A DNA stretch of 27,755 bases from JBIOJM01 sp044450785 (GCA_044450785.1 JBIOJM010000104.1:1-27755); one strand, 5' to 3'; counted from the stretch's first letter, positions 20,697-27,705 are shown. Notes: generated from the letters alone by a model not told the origin. Made by a program: numbers and translations.

Positions 20697-21350
20697 CTAC
20701 GGGCTGATCATGATCAGGTTCTCGACCGCGGAGACCCCCGGCGCGGACCAGGCCGTCCGTTCAGCCTCTTGACGCTCCGACCACGAGCGCACCTCGCCGC
20801 GCAGCGTCACCTTGCCGTCATGCGTCTCCACGCGGACCTTCTGCGCATCGACCTCGGCGCTGCGCCGGAATGCCGCTTCGATCCGCGACTTGACCTCGAC
20901 CGTCGATACCGGCGCCTTCACGGTGATCAAGTTGGTCACGCCCCGCACGCCAACCAGGTGGTGCACGGCCTCGTAGGCGTCGCTTTTCTGATACTGCCAG
21001 TTAACTTCGCCCTCGAGAGTGATCCAGCCCTTGCTCACTGAAAGCTTGATATGTTCGTCCAACACCGAGCTCTTCCACTTCAGTGCGTCGACGGCTGCCC
21101 GGGCGATGTCGGAGTCGGTCCGCTCGGCTCGACCGCTCAACCGAACGTCGATATCGTTGGCGACCGCCTTGACGCCGTGAACCCGCTTGGTCACCTGCTC
21201 GGCTTTCAATTTCTGGGCGTAGCTCGGTGCGAACCCGGTGAGCGTCACCACGCCACCATGGCACGCAACTCCCATGTCCGCGGCCTCGATGCTCGGCTCC
21301 CACTCGAGCTCATCGAGCACATCTCGCCGCAAGTCCGTGTCAATCTTCAT
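20697..21350 (-). CDS. protein with three BON domains
   Basis: A 217-residue protein made of three consecutive BON (OsmY-like) domains at about 1-70, 75-148 and 150-217. Each has the pattern of a helix, a G-x-V/I-T-L-x-G-x-V strand and a V-x-x-V-x-N-x-I/L end: GGVVTLTGFAPSYAQ with VKAVANDIDV; GWITLEGEVNWQYQK with VRGVTNLITV; GKVTLRGEVRSWSER with VSAVENLIMI. BON domains are thought to bind membranes or ligands and are often periplasmic, but no signal peptide is present here, so it is predicted cytoplasmic. The start has a strong GGGAGG seven bases upstream. The 165 bases between it and hsp20 hold a small CTCCC/GGGAG hairpin at 21427-21441 without a T-run. Its role in this operon is unknown. 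Confidence 0.9.
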   Translation of the reverse strand: MKIDTDLRRDVLDELEWEPSIEAADMGVACHGGVVTLTGFAPSYAQKLKAEQVTKRVHGVKAVANDIDVRLSGRAERTDSDIARAAVDALKWKSSVLDEHIKLSVSKGWITLEGEVNWQYQKSDAYEAVHHLVGVRGVTNLITVKAPVSTVEVKSRIEAAFRRSAEVDAQKVRVETHDGKVTLRGEVRSWSERQEAERTAWSAPGVSAVENLIMISP

Positions 21351-21515
21351 CAGATCCTCCCATCGATTCGCGAGAAGATTGCCTCATTGATGTCGTCTCA
21401 TAAACGCACGAAAATCATGAACCTCGCTCCCAGGTCGGGAGAGTGCAAGCCGATCTCGACCGGGCAGCATGTCCCGAGTGGCTCGCATGCCGCCCGAGCC
21501 GATGGGATGCACGCA

Positions 21516-22103
21516 CTACTTCCCTTCACGGACTTCCAGACGTCGTGCCTTCTTCCCTCCTTGCGTCGGGGCAGGCATTGCGATCTCGAGCACTCCGTTG
21601 TGGAACTGCGCGGTCGCCTTGGACGCTTCGGCACCCGCCGGCAACGGGATGGCGCGGTAGAAGCTCCCGTAGCTGCACTCGCTGTAGCAGTACCCCTCGC
21701 GCTCCTCCTTCTTCTCCTGCTTGCGCTCGCCCTGGATCGTGAGCAGGTCGTCAGTGACATCCACCTTCACGTCTTCCTTGCTCAGACCCGGCAAGTCGGC
21801 ACGGACCGCGAACTGCCCTTCCCGCTCCAGGACGTCGATCTGCGGCGACCATTCGCCAGGGATGACCCCCGCCTCGCGCCGCAGCAATTCGTGACCGCGA
21901 GTGAGGAAGCTCGGCATCCGGAATCCCGCTTGGAGCGGGAAGTTCTCGAAGAGATGGTCCATCTCCTCGGCAAACCGGCGCATGTACGCAAACGGGCTCA
22001 CGTTCGACTTCATGGGCGCCGCCGTGGTGCGGGGCGCGATGTCCTTGGCCTGTCCCGGACCGTTCTCGGTCTTCGGCCTGGGTGCTTCTTTGACCTCTGC
22101 CAT
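21516..22103 (-). CDS. Hsp20 / alpha-crystallin small heat-shock protein
   Basis: A 195-residue ATP-independent chaperone that holds unfolding proteins. The alpha-crystallin domain spans about 85-180: WSPQIDVLEREGQFAVRADL, PGLSKEDVKVDVTDDLLTIQ, YGSFYRAIPLPAG and the conserved GVLEIAMP. The C-terminal anchor is RRLEVREGK, a variant (LEV) of the usual I-x-I motif. The first 45 residues are charged and poorly conserved. ATG 22103 is chosen for AAGGAG six bases upstream; the upstream ATG 22121 lacks a site, and the frame to 22226 looks non-coding. It is the first gene of the minus-strand stress run and has an unusual upstream region at 22104-22453. Confidence 0.92.
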   Translation of the reverse strand: MAEVKEAPRPKTENGPGQAKDIAPRTTAAPMKSNVSPFAYMRRFAEEMDHLFENFPLQAGFRMPSFLTRGHELLRREAGVIPGEWSPQIDVLEREGQFAVRADLPGLSKEDVKVDVTDDLLTIQGERKQEKKEEREGYCYSECSYGSFYRAIPLPAGAEASKATAQFHNGVLEIAMPAPTQGGKKARRLEVREGK

Positions 22104-22173
22104 GGCTTTCTCCTTTGTCATTGAAGAGTCACAAGTTGATCCGATCACATGGACAGTTGGCGTTCGCCCCTGC

Positions 22174-22203
22174 TTATGGGGTGAGCGCGGTCCTTTTTCG
22201 CAG
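22174..22203 (-). promoter_or_regulatory. possible heat-shock (sigma32-like) promoter of hsp20
   Basis: On the minus strand CCCCATAAG (-10-like, CCCCAT at 22181-22176) lies 14 bases after CTGCGAAA, a degenerate version of the -35 CTTGAA. Transcription would start about 60 bases ahead of the hsp20 ATG. The -10 match is good and the -35 poor. It is unknown whether this organism uses a sigma32-type factor. Confidence 0.25.
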
Positions 22204-22259
22204 GGGAAATCAAACCCCCAAGACACCCGGAATTGCGGCAGCCGTTACCGCGGAGTCGC

Positions 22260-22280
22260 GATCATCCATGAGGGATGATC
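22260..22280. repeat. perfect inverted repeat GATCATCC-5-GGATGATC
   Basis: Eight-base arms at 22260-22267 and 22273-22280 are separated by ATGAG. It lies between the terminator at 22314-22349 and the proposed hsp20 promoter, about 160 bases ahead of the hsp20 ATG. It could be an operator for a dimeric regulator or an RNA hairpin. It is not a CIRCE element. Confidence 0.55.
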
Positions 22281-22299
22281 CCTGGTGCCCGATGGACAG

Positions 22300-22330
22300 A
22301 CGGGTGGGGGCACAAAAAAACCCCACCCGT
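22300..22330. repeat. perfect 10-bp inverted repeat sharing an arm with the terminator
   Basis: ACGGGTGGGG at 22300-22309 and CCCCACCCGT at 22321-22330 flank an 11-base loop containing seven A (U on the minus transcript). The arm at 22321-22330 is also the 3' arm of the intrinsic terminator at 22314-22349, so in a minus-strand RNA the two structures exclude each other. Confidence 0.7.
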
Positions 22331-22349
22331 ACAGTCATGCACGGCGGGG
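22314..22349 (-). terminator. intrinsic terminator
   Basis: Read on the minus strand, CCCCGCCGT (22349-22341) pairs with ACGGGTGGGG (22330-22321) around a 10-base loop, with one G-U pair and one bulged G, and is followed at once by seven T (22320-22314). This is a textbook rho-independent terminator. It can end transcripts from the DUF1501/PSD1 genes, whose last stop is about 105 bases upstream, and also transcripts from the promoter at 22400-22428. Confidence 0.7.
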
Positions 22350-22393
22350 CCACCATAGCCGGAAAGTCGAATTGCCCTTCGCGAGCAACTGAC
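22314..22393 (-). ncRNA. candidate ~80-nt small RNA or attenuated hsp20 leader
   Basis: A strong promoter (22400-22428) and an intrinsic terminator (22314-22349) enclose only about 80 bases, with no ORF of useful size or ribosome site. Transcription would begin near 22393. Upstream of the terminator a small hairpin CGAA-6-TTCG is possible. I match it to no known RNA family. It may be a free small RNA, or the attenuated leader of hsp20 when read-through occurs. Confidence 0.4.
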
Positions 22394-22399
22394 ACTTGT

Positions 22400-22428
22400 A
22401 GATTATTGCCTTCGGGCTCTGATGTCAA
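22400..22428 (-). promoter_or_regulatory. sigma70-type promoter reading towards hsp20
   Basis: On the minus strand a perfect -35 TTGACA (22428-22423) and a -10 TAATCT (22405-22400) are separated by exactly 17 bases. This is by far the best housekeeping-type promoter seen in the window. It lies just past the end of the DUF1501 gene, about 290 bases ahead of the hsp20 ATG. Confidence 0.6.
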
Positions 22429-22453
22429 GACCAATAGTTTTACAAGGACGACT

Positions 22454-23944
22454 CTACACCTTCAGCAAGCCTCGAAAGACCCCGCCCTCGTTGACGGTCG
22501 GGCGTTCGGGGCGGCCCTGGTGCCGGTAGATCAGCCTGGCATGGTCCACGCCCAGCGCGTGGAGGATCGTGGCGTGGATGTCGTGGACGTGGAGCCGGTC
22601 TTCGATGGCATGGAGACCGACTTGATCGGTTTTCCCGACGACGATGCCCTCCTTGATACCGCCGCCGGCCATCCACATGGTAAAGCCGTACGGGTTATGG
22701 TCGCGGCCATCGCCTTTCTCGGACATGGGTGTGCGGCCGAACTCACCACCCCAGACGACGAGCGTCTGTTCCAGCAGACCCCGGCGCTTGAGGTCCTTGA
22801 GCAGCCCCGCGACGGGCCGGTCCATGGCGAGGCAGGTTCGAGCATGGTTCCCCTCGATATCGCTGTGAGCATCCCATTTGCTTCCTGCGCCGCAGTACAG
22901 TTGAACGAACCGTACGCCCCGCTCCACCAACCGGCGGGCCAGCAGGCAGAGCCGTCCGGTGCTCTCGGTCGCCGGATTGTCCAGGCCGTAGAGGATCTGG
23001 GTCGCCGCCGTCTCGCTCGCGAGGTCGACAGCCTCGGGGGCTTGGGCCTGCATCCGGAACGCCAGCTCATAGCTCTTGATCCGGGCGTCGAGCTCGGACT
23101 GGTCGAGCCGGGGCACGAGATGGCGGTGATTGAGCCGGCCCAGGAATTCGAGCTTGCCCTGCTGCCGCGCCGGGCCGACGGCGGCGGGCGTTCGCAGGTT
23201 GACGATCGGCTCGAGTCCGCCGTCCAGCCGTGTCCCCTGGTAGACCGCCGACATGAAGCCCGTGCCCCAGTTCCGCGGCCCACCGGCCACCTGGGCACGA
23301 GCAACGTCTTGCATCACGACGAACCCGGGTAGGTTGGCGTTCTCGGTCCCCAGGCCGTAGGTCACCCAGCTTCCCAACGAGGGGCGGCCGGCCAGTGTCG
23401 AGCCGGTGTTCATCTGGCAGACACCCCCAACGTGGTTCAAGCCGTCGGTCCAGCAAGAATGGACCACCGCCAGGTCATCGACGCAGGTGGCGATGTGCGG
23501 CAGCCAGTCGGAGACCCAGATCCCGCTCTGGCCGTGCTGTTTCCATTTCCGCTTCGAGGCCATCAGCGGCGCTCGGCCCTCCCCCATGGGTGTGATGACC
23601 GGCTTGAAACTCGGTGGGAGCGGTTGGCCGGCCAGGCGGTTCAGCTCGGGCTTGGGGTCGAACGTGTCCAGATGGCTGGGGCCCCCTTCCATGAAAAGGA
23701 AGATGACGCTTCGTGCGGTCGCGGGCCGGTGCCACGATCCAGAGATCGGTGAGCGAGGCCCCGGGTCGGGCCCGGCCTCTGCCCCACGCGTCAGCAGGTC
23801 CAGCAGAGCCAGGCCACCAAAACCGGCGCCGGCTTGCAGCAGCCAGTCGCGCCGAGTCAGTGGCATGATGCGATGGGAAACCCGTGGACCTGAAGCCGGC
23901 GTTCCCGATTCCAGGGAGGAGCGTCCCGTTTCCGGAGAAGGCAT
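22454..23944 (-). CDS. DUF1501 protein with twin-arginine signal
   Basis: A 496-residue DUF1501 protein, a family within the alkaline phosphatase/sulfatase-like fold that is massively expanded in Planctomycetes. The export signal is PLTRRDWLLQAGAGFGGLAL (a Tat motif TRRDWLL followed by a hydrophobic stretch), preceded by an unusually long 28-residue leader. Family motifs are VIFLFMEGGPSHLDTFDPKP, VVHSCWTDGLNHVGG, and VVWGGEFGRTPMSEKGDGRD with HNPYGFTMWMAGGGIKEG towards the C-terminus. It is likely exported and acts in the periplasm-like space. ATG 23944 has AGGA eight bases upstream and lies ten bases after the PSD1 stop; ATG 23866, directly at the Tat motif, has no ribosome site but would give a more typical leader length. 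The enzyme activity is unproven. Confidence 0.9.
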   Translation of the reverse strand: MPSPETGRSSLESGTPASGPRVSHRIMPLTRRDWLLQAGAGFGGLALLDLLTRGAEAGPDPGPRSPISGSWHRPATARSVIFLFMEGGPSHLDTFDPKPELNRLAGQPLPPSFKPVITPMGEGRAPLMASKRKWKQHGQSGIWVSDWLPHIATCVDDLAVVHSCWTDGLNHVGGVCQMNTGSTLAGRPSLGSWVTYGLGTENANLPGFVVMQDVARAQVAGGPRNWGTGFMSAVYQGTRLDGGLEPIVNLRTPAAVGPARQQGKLEFLGRLNHRHLVPRLDQSELDARIKSYELAFRMQAQAPEAVDLASETAATQILYGLDNPATESTGRLCLLARRLVERGVRFVQLYCGAGSKWDAHSDIEGNHARTCLAMDRPVAGLLKDLKRRGLLEQTLVVWGGEFGRTPMSEKGDGRDHNPYGFTMWMAGGGIKEGIVVGKTDQVGLHAIEDRLHVHDIHATILHALGVDHARLIYRHQGRPERPTVNEGGVFRGLLKV

Positions 23945-23954
23945 CCGTATAGTC

Positions 23955-26495
23955 CTAATCAACATACAAGAACTCGTTTGAATTGAACAGCACGTGGCAG
24001 AAATCGACCAGGGCGGATTGGTCGGCCGCGAGGTTGGAGCGCCCTGAGGGCGGCTGAGGAAGCCGGGCCTGGCGATCAAGGAACGCGGCGGTCTGTTCGA
24101 GCTCTTCGGGCTCGGGTTGGCGGCCGAAGGCCAAACGGTATGCCAGTACGATTCGGTCCCGGTCGTCGATGGACGCTGGCTCGAGGCGTTCCAGGCGGGC
24201 GGCGAGGGCCTCGGCCCGCGCCAGCGTCCAGTCGCCGTTGATCATCAGCAGAGCTTGAGTGGCCGTCGTGGTCGTGTTGCGGCGGGGCGTGGCGAGCGTG
24301 CCGTCGGGAGCGTCGAAGGCCTCCAGGAGCGTGTCGATCGTGTTGCGAATGGTCCGGGTGTCGATTGTGCGCCGGCGTTGCGCCGTGCGAGCGCTCGGAC
24401 CACCGATCTGCGGCTCGAGCTCGCCGCTCGTGGCCAGCATGGCGTCGCGGATCTCCTCGGCATCGAGCCGCTGGACCGTTCGTTTCCAGAGCAGCCGGTT
24501 TTCGGGATCGACCCGCTGCGCCGCGGCGAGGTCGCGCGGATTGCGAACGGCTGCCTGGCGATAGCTCGCCGAGGTCAGGATCAGCCGGTGGAGCGGCTTG
24601 ACGTGCCAGCCTTGCGCGACGAACTCGCCAGCCAGCCAGTCGAGCAGCTTGGGGTGGCTGGGAAGCTCGCCCAGGCGGCCAAAATCGCTCGGAGTGCCGA
24701 CCAGCCCACGGCCGAAGTGGTACTGCCAGACCCGGTTGACGATCACGCGGGTCGAGAGCGGATTGTCAGGCCGGATCAGCCAGTGGGTCAGGGCCAGCCG
24801 CCTTCCGGTCGACCGCGCTGCCGCGGCAGGCGGCTCGATCCGCGCCGGCGCCGGGTCGAACACCGACAGGAATCCCGGCTCGATCACAGCCTGCTTGCGA
24901 TCGCCCGGGACCAATGTCGGCGGTGAGACCGGCCCGATATCGCTCGCCGTGGGTACCGATTCGGGAGGGATCGGCTGCAAGCGATCGAATCGCTTGAGTG
25001 TCTTTTGCAATGCCTCCCACTGGGCTTTGACGGGCCCCTTCAGCAGCGCCGGCACCTGCGCGTGCTCAAACGTGATCTGGCGAGAGGCCAGGGTGCCCAG
25101 TTGCCGCTCGAGCAGGGATCGATCCTGCTCGGGCTTCCGCAGGATCGCCCGGATGTCCTCGGGAAACTTGGCGACTGCGCGGGCGGTCCCCTGGTCGCGA
25201 TACGGTTGCTCGATGGCATCGATCTGGCGGAGGACCTCGGCCGCCGCTTTCTCCCAGGCGGCTCGCTTCGACTGATACTCGGCCCACTGCCGCTGCCGGG
25301 CCATCGTCAAATCGTCACGGGGCAAGAGTGGAGTGAAGAACGCCTGGAGGCGATAATAGTCCTTTTGAAGGATCGGGTCGAACTTGTGGTCGTGGCAGCG
25401 GGCGCAGCCAATGGAGAGCCCGAGGAAGACCTCACCGGTGACGTCGGTGATTTCGTTGAGCATGTCGGCCCACTGCCCGCGCACGTTCCTCTGGTTGTAC
25501 TCATAAGTCCCCAGCCGGAGATAGCCGGTGGCGACCCGTAGCTCGGGGTCGTCGGGATCGAGCTCATCGCCGGCAAGCTGTTCGGTCAAGAAGCGGTCGT
25601 AGGGTTTGTCGCTATTGAACGCGCGGACGACGTAGTCACGGTATCGCCACGCTTGGGGGCGAAAAGCGTCCTGGCGGAAGCCGTCCGACTCGGCATAGCG
25701 AACCAGGTCGAGCCAGTGCCGCGCCCAGCGCTGTCCGTAACGAGGGGAGGCCAGCAGCCGGTCGACCAGGTGCTCGTAGGCCTCGGGCGCCGCGTCGGCC
25801 AGGAACGCGTCGACCTCTTCGGGGGTCGGGGGCAGCCCCGTGAGGTCGAAGGTCGCGCGACGGATCAGGGTCGGCTTGTCGGCCTCGGGGGCGGGCGTCA
25901 GCCCGTGCTCCCGCAGGGCCTTGAGGATAAAGTGATCGATGGGATTGCGCGACCAGTCGGCCCAGGCGCCGGCCGTTGGTTTGGCGACGTCGGGCGCGAT
26001 CGATCCGCGAACCGGTTGGAACGACCAGAAAGCGCGATCGGTCGCTGTGAGCTTCGCCTTGAGTGGATTGCTCGTGGTGGTGAGCGTGGCATGCGCTGCC
26101 GCGCGGTCACGGCTGGGCCAGGGAGCACCCAGGGAGACCCATCGGGTGAGGACGGCGACTTTCTCCGGGCTGAGCTTGCCGGTGGGCGGCATTTCGAGCT
26201 CTTGGTAGTTGATCGCCTCGACGAGCAGGCTCTCCCCGGGCTTGCCGGGCACGACCGCCGGTCCCGACTCGCCTCCCTTCAGGATCGACTCCAGCGAATC
26301 GAGGCGCAGACCCCCCTTTTGCTTCTTGTCGCCATGACAGGAATAGCAATTCTGAGCCAGCAGCGGCCGGACGTTCTGCTCGAAGAACTGCTCGCGGGCT
26401 GCTTGAACTGCAGGGGCGGGCTCGCCTCCGTCCACACAGATCAAGGGTGCCCCGATCGTCACCCACACCGCGACGGAGCAGACCAAACCACGCAT
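23955..26495 (-). CDS. PSD1 / planctomycete cytochrome c, DUF1549 and DUF1553 protein
   Basis: An 846-residue exported protein of the planctomycete-specific PSD1 group. Order: signal peptide (about 1-24), an N-terminal cytochrome c-like domain with CYSCHGDKKQKGGLRLDSL (Cys50, Cys53, His54 binding haem; Met102 in ELEMPPTGKLS the probable distal ligand), DUF1549 at about 170-390 (LTGLPPTPEEVDAFLADAA, GQRWARHWLDLVRYAESDGF, and a second CxxCH in IGCARCHDHKFDPI), then DUF1553 at about 570-830 (ALTHWLIRPDNPLSTRVIVN, RVWQYHFGRGLVGTPSDFG). Such proteins are encoded beside DUF1501 genes, as here, and are often linked to breakdown of complex glycans. ATG 26495 is chosen because a signal peptide follows directly, although no Shine-Dalgarno is visible; codons back to 26669 run through a palindromic DNA repeat and are not real protein. 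Confidence 0.92.
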   Translation of the reverse strand: MRGLVCSVAVWVTIGAPLICVDGGEPAPAVQAAREQFFEQNVRPLLAQNCYSCHGDKKQKGGLRLDSLESILKGGESGPAVVPGKPGESLLVEAINYQELEMPPTGKLSPEKVAVLTRWVSLGAPWPSRDRAAAHATLTTTSNPLKAKLTATDRAFWSFQPVRGSIAPDVAKPTAGAWADWSRNPIDHFILKALREHGLTPAPEADKPTLIRRATFDLTGLPPTPEEVDAFLADAAPEAYEHLVDRLLASPRYGQRWARHWLDLVRYAESDGFRQDAFRPQAWRYRDYVVRAFNSDKPYDRFLTEQLAGDELDPDDPELRVATGYLRLGTYEYNQRNVRGQWADMLNEITDVTGEVFLGLSIGCARCHDHKFDPILQKDYYRLQAFFTPLLPRDDLTMARQRQWAEYQSKRAAWEKAAAEVLRQIDAIEQPYRDQGTARAVAKFPEDIRAILRKPEQDRSLLERQLGTLASRQITFEHAQVPALLKGPVKAQWEALQKTLKRFDRLQPIPPESVPTASDIGPVSPPTLVPGDRKQAVIEPGFLSVFDPAPARIEPPAAAARSTGRRLALTHWLIRPDNPLSTRVIVNRVWQYHFGRGLVGTPSDFGRLGELPSHPKLLDWLAGEFVAQGWHVKPLHRLILTSASYRQAAVRNPRDLAAAQRVDPENRLLWKRTVQRLDAEEIRDAMLATSGELEPQIGGPSARTAQRRRTIDTRTIRNTIDTLLEAFDAPDGTLATPRRNTTTTATQALLMINGDWTLARAEALAARLERLEPASIDDRDRIVLAYRLAFGRQPEPEELEQTAAFLDRQARLPQPPSGRSNLAADQSALVDFCHVLFNSNEFLYVD

Positions 26496-26517
26496 GGTGT
26501 TTATCGACCGTGGCCGC

Positions 26518-26616
26518 GCTGGGCGCGGGTCTCCTGACCCCGCCCGGGCTGCTGGGCGCGGGCCTCTGACTCCGCCCGGGCTGCTGGGCGCGGGTCTCCT
26601 GACCCCGCCCCTCGGG
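26518..26616. repeat. three tandem ~33-bp GC-rich palindromic units
   Basis: Units at 26518-26550, 26551-26582 and 26583-26615 each start GCTGGGCGCGGG and end in CCGCCC. Units 1 and 3 are the most alike; unit 2 has a one-base deletion and two or three substitutions. Each contains a GGGTC/GACCC stem flanked by GGGCG/CGCCC, so each can fold into a hairpin. They lie just upstream of the PSD1 start. Confidence 0.8.
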
Positions 26617-26834
26617 CCGACCGAAGGTCTCCCCGTGTTCCACCCGCCGATCGGAGGTTGACAGATCACCAGCCCAGTACCTTCAAAATACGGTATCGGA
26701 CCGCCGGAGCGGAATGTTCAACAAGCGTGTATCATAAACCGAACCGTGGTGAAATGCTACGGCTTGGAGAGGCCAACGCGGAGCATGGCATATCAGGCAA
26801 CCCATCGCTCCGAATGGAAACCGACGGCTTTCTT
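26617..26834. other. intergenic stretch upstream of the PSD1/DUF1501 genes, no gene seen
   Basis: No reading frame here looks protein-like. It is moderately AT-richer around 26685-26760. On the minus strand TATGAT near 26730 could be a -10 element for the PSD1 gene but I find no fitting -35. Confidence 0.4.
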
Positions 26835-27072
26835 GGAGACTCCTCGCTGATCACCACCGCCGGGACCCCCTCACCCTGCCTGCGGCCGACCTCTCCCCGG
26901 GGGGGGCGAGGCGGTAAAGACGAAAGGCCCACGGCGCCCTGACCTTGCGTCGCGAAGGAGTTAACCGGTCGCCCTCGCCCCTTTTGGGGAGAGGGATGGG
27001 GTGAGGGGGCGAACCACCTGGTGATCGCGGTTTCGTTCCGCCAAACCAGGTGGTGATCAGCGAGAATTCTCC
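26835..27072. mobile_element. 238-bp MITE-like or REP-type element with 24-bp terminal inverted repeats
   Basis: The outer ends, 26835-26858 and 27049-27072, are inverted copies matching at 22 of 24 positions, including an unbroken TCGCTGATCACCACC. Nested inside are perfect inverted pairs: CCCCCTCACCC 26866-26876 with 26999-27009, CCTCTCCCC 26890-26898 with 26986-26994, GGGGCGAGG 26903-26911 with 26973-26981. A separate pair is ACCACCTGGT 27013-27022 with 27045-27054. The whole stretch can fold into one long cruciform. It encodes no protein-like frame. I saw no clear target-site duplication, so it may be a non-autonomous transposon or an intergenic palindromic repeat family. Confidence 0.6.
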
Positions 27073-27147
27073 TTTTTCGTGTAACATTGATCCCGGTTCT
27101 TGGGTGCCTCGAGGATGAGCCAAACCCATGGGAATGGGAGAACATCG

Positions 27148-27450
27148 ATGAATCTGCCCGATTTCTTGACCCGCGGATCGATGGGTGAAATCCGCCTGAC
27201 GGGGCATCGTATCGACCTGTACCTCATTGTGCTCTCCCACAACGAGGGGCACACGGCCGAGATGATGCACGACGAGTACCCCACCTTGCCCCTCGCCTTG
27301 ATCCACAAGGTGATCGCGTCCACCATCGAAAACAAGGTGGAGGTGGACGCCTACGTGGCGGAAGTCGAGGCAAAGATCGAGCAGCTTCGCGCCAGTTATC
27401 AGCCCGGGCCCGGGATTCTCCGAATCCGCGAGTTGATGGAGTCCGGGTAG
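27148..27450 (+). CDS. DUF433-family protein (antitoxin-like, helix-turn-helix)
   Basis: A 100-residue small protein of the DUF433 family. Recognisable parts are IRLTGHRIDLYLIVLSHNEG, then TAEMMHDEYPTLPLALIHKV and a coiled C-terminal helix VDAYVAEVEAKIEQLRASY. DUF433 proteins carry a winged-helix-like fold and are usually encoded upstream of a DUF5615/PIN-like nuclease, so they are regarded as antitoxins of putative type II toxin-antitoxin pairs. ATG 27148 has GGGAG eight bases upstream; the frame reaches further left but without a site. It lies just right of the MITE-like element. The partner downstream is broken, so this is an orphan. Confidence 0.8.
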   Translation: MNLPDFLTRGSMGEIRLTGHRIDLYLIVLSHNEGHTAEMMHDEYPTLPLALIHKVIASTIENKVEVDAYVAEVEAKIEQLRASYQPGPGILRIRELMESG

Positions 27451-27452
27451 TC

Positions 27453-27623
27453 CATCTCATCGACGCCGTTCGCGTGGGAGACCGACCCGATCGTCCCCTC
27501 CAGTCCAGCGACCCTCAGATCCTGGCCTGGGCTGAGCAATCCGGGCGGGTCCTGCTTACTCTGGATGAGAACACGATGTCTGGCCATTGGATTGCCCATC
27601 TCTACTCCGGACGCCATTATTGA
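27453..27623 (+). pseudogene. truncated DUF5615/PIN-like toxin partner
   Basis: Right after the DUF433 stop, in another frame, the sequence reads IDAVRVGDRPD, SDPQILAWAEQSGRVLLT, LDENTMSGHWIAHL and stops at TGA 27621-27623. This matches the middle of DUF5615 PIN-like proteins that partner DUF433 proteins (pattern VRVxD, D-P-x-I-L-x-W-A, G-R-V-L-L-T-x-D). The first ~25 residues, with the start codon and first acidic active-site residue, are missing. The C-terminal strand after GRHY is also lost. No ATG lies in frame ahead of it. I infer a decayed toxin gene. Confidence 0.6.
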
Positions 27624-27705
27624 GCGTCAGGTTAATGACTTCACAGGGATCCCCCCCGCGTGCCGGAAGCCAAACACCGGCGGCTAGCGCCGTGCCGCTC
27701 AGATA

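Noticed and set aside
22135..22149. TGATC-C-GATCA palindrome as an FNR or CRP site before hsp20
   Set aside because: Half-sites are too close together (one-base centre instead of four or six), so only a chance palindrome can be claimed.
22314..22393. Fluoride riboswitch
   Set aside because: Short stretches such as GGCTATGG and CATGAC recall the crcB motif but the consensus spacing and pairing do not fit, and hsp20 is not a usual target.
21051..23332. Two plus-strand ORFs (357 and 405 codons) over BON, hsp20 and DUF1501
   Set aside because: They run antisense to strongly supported genes and across the terminator region; composition is that of shadow frames.
26496..26669. N-terminal extension of the PSD1 protein
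   Set aside because: It translates the tandem palindromic DNA repeats; the signal peptide starts at 26495.
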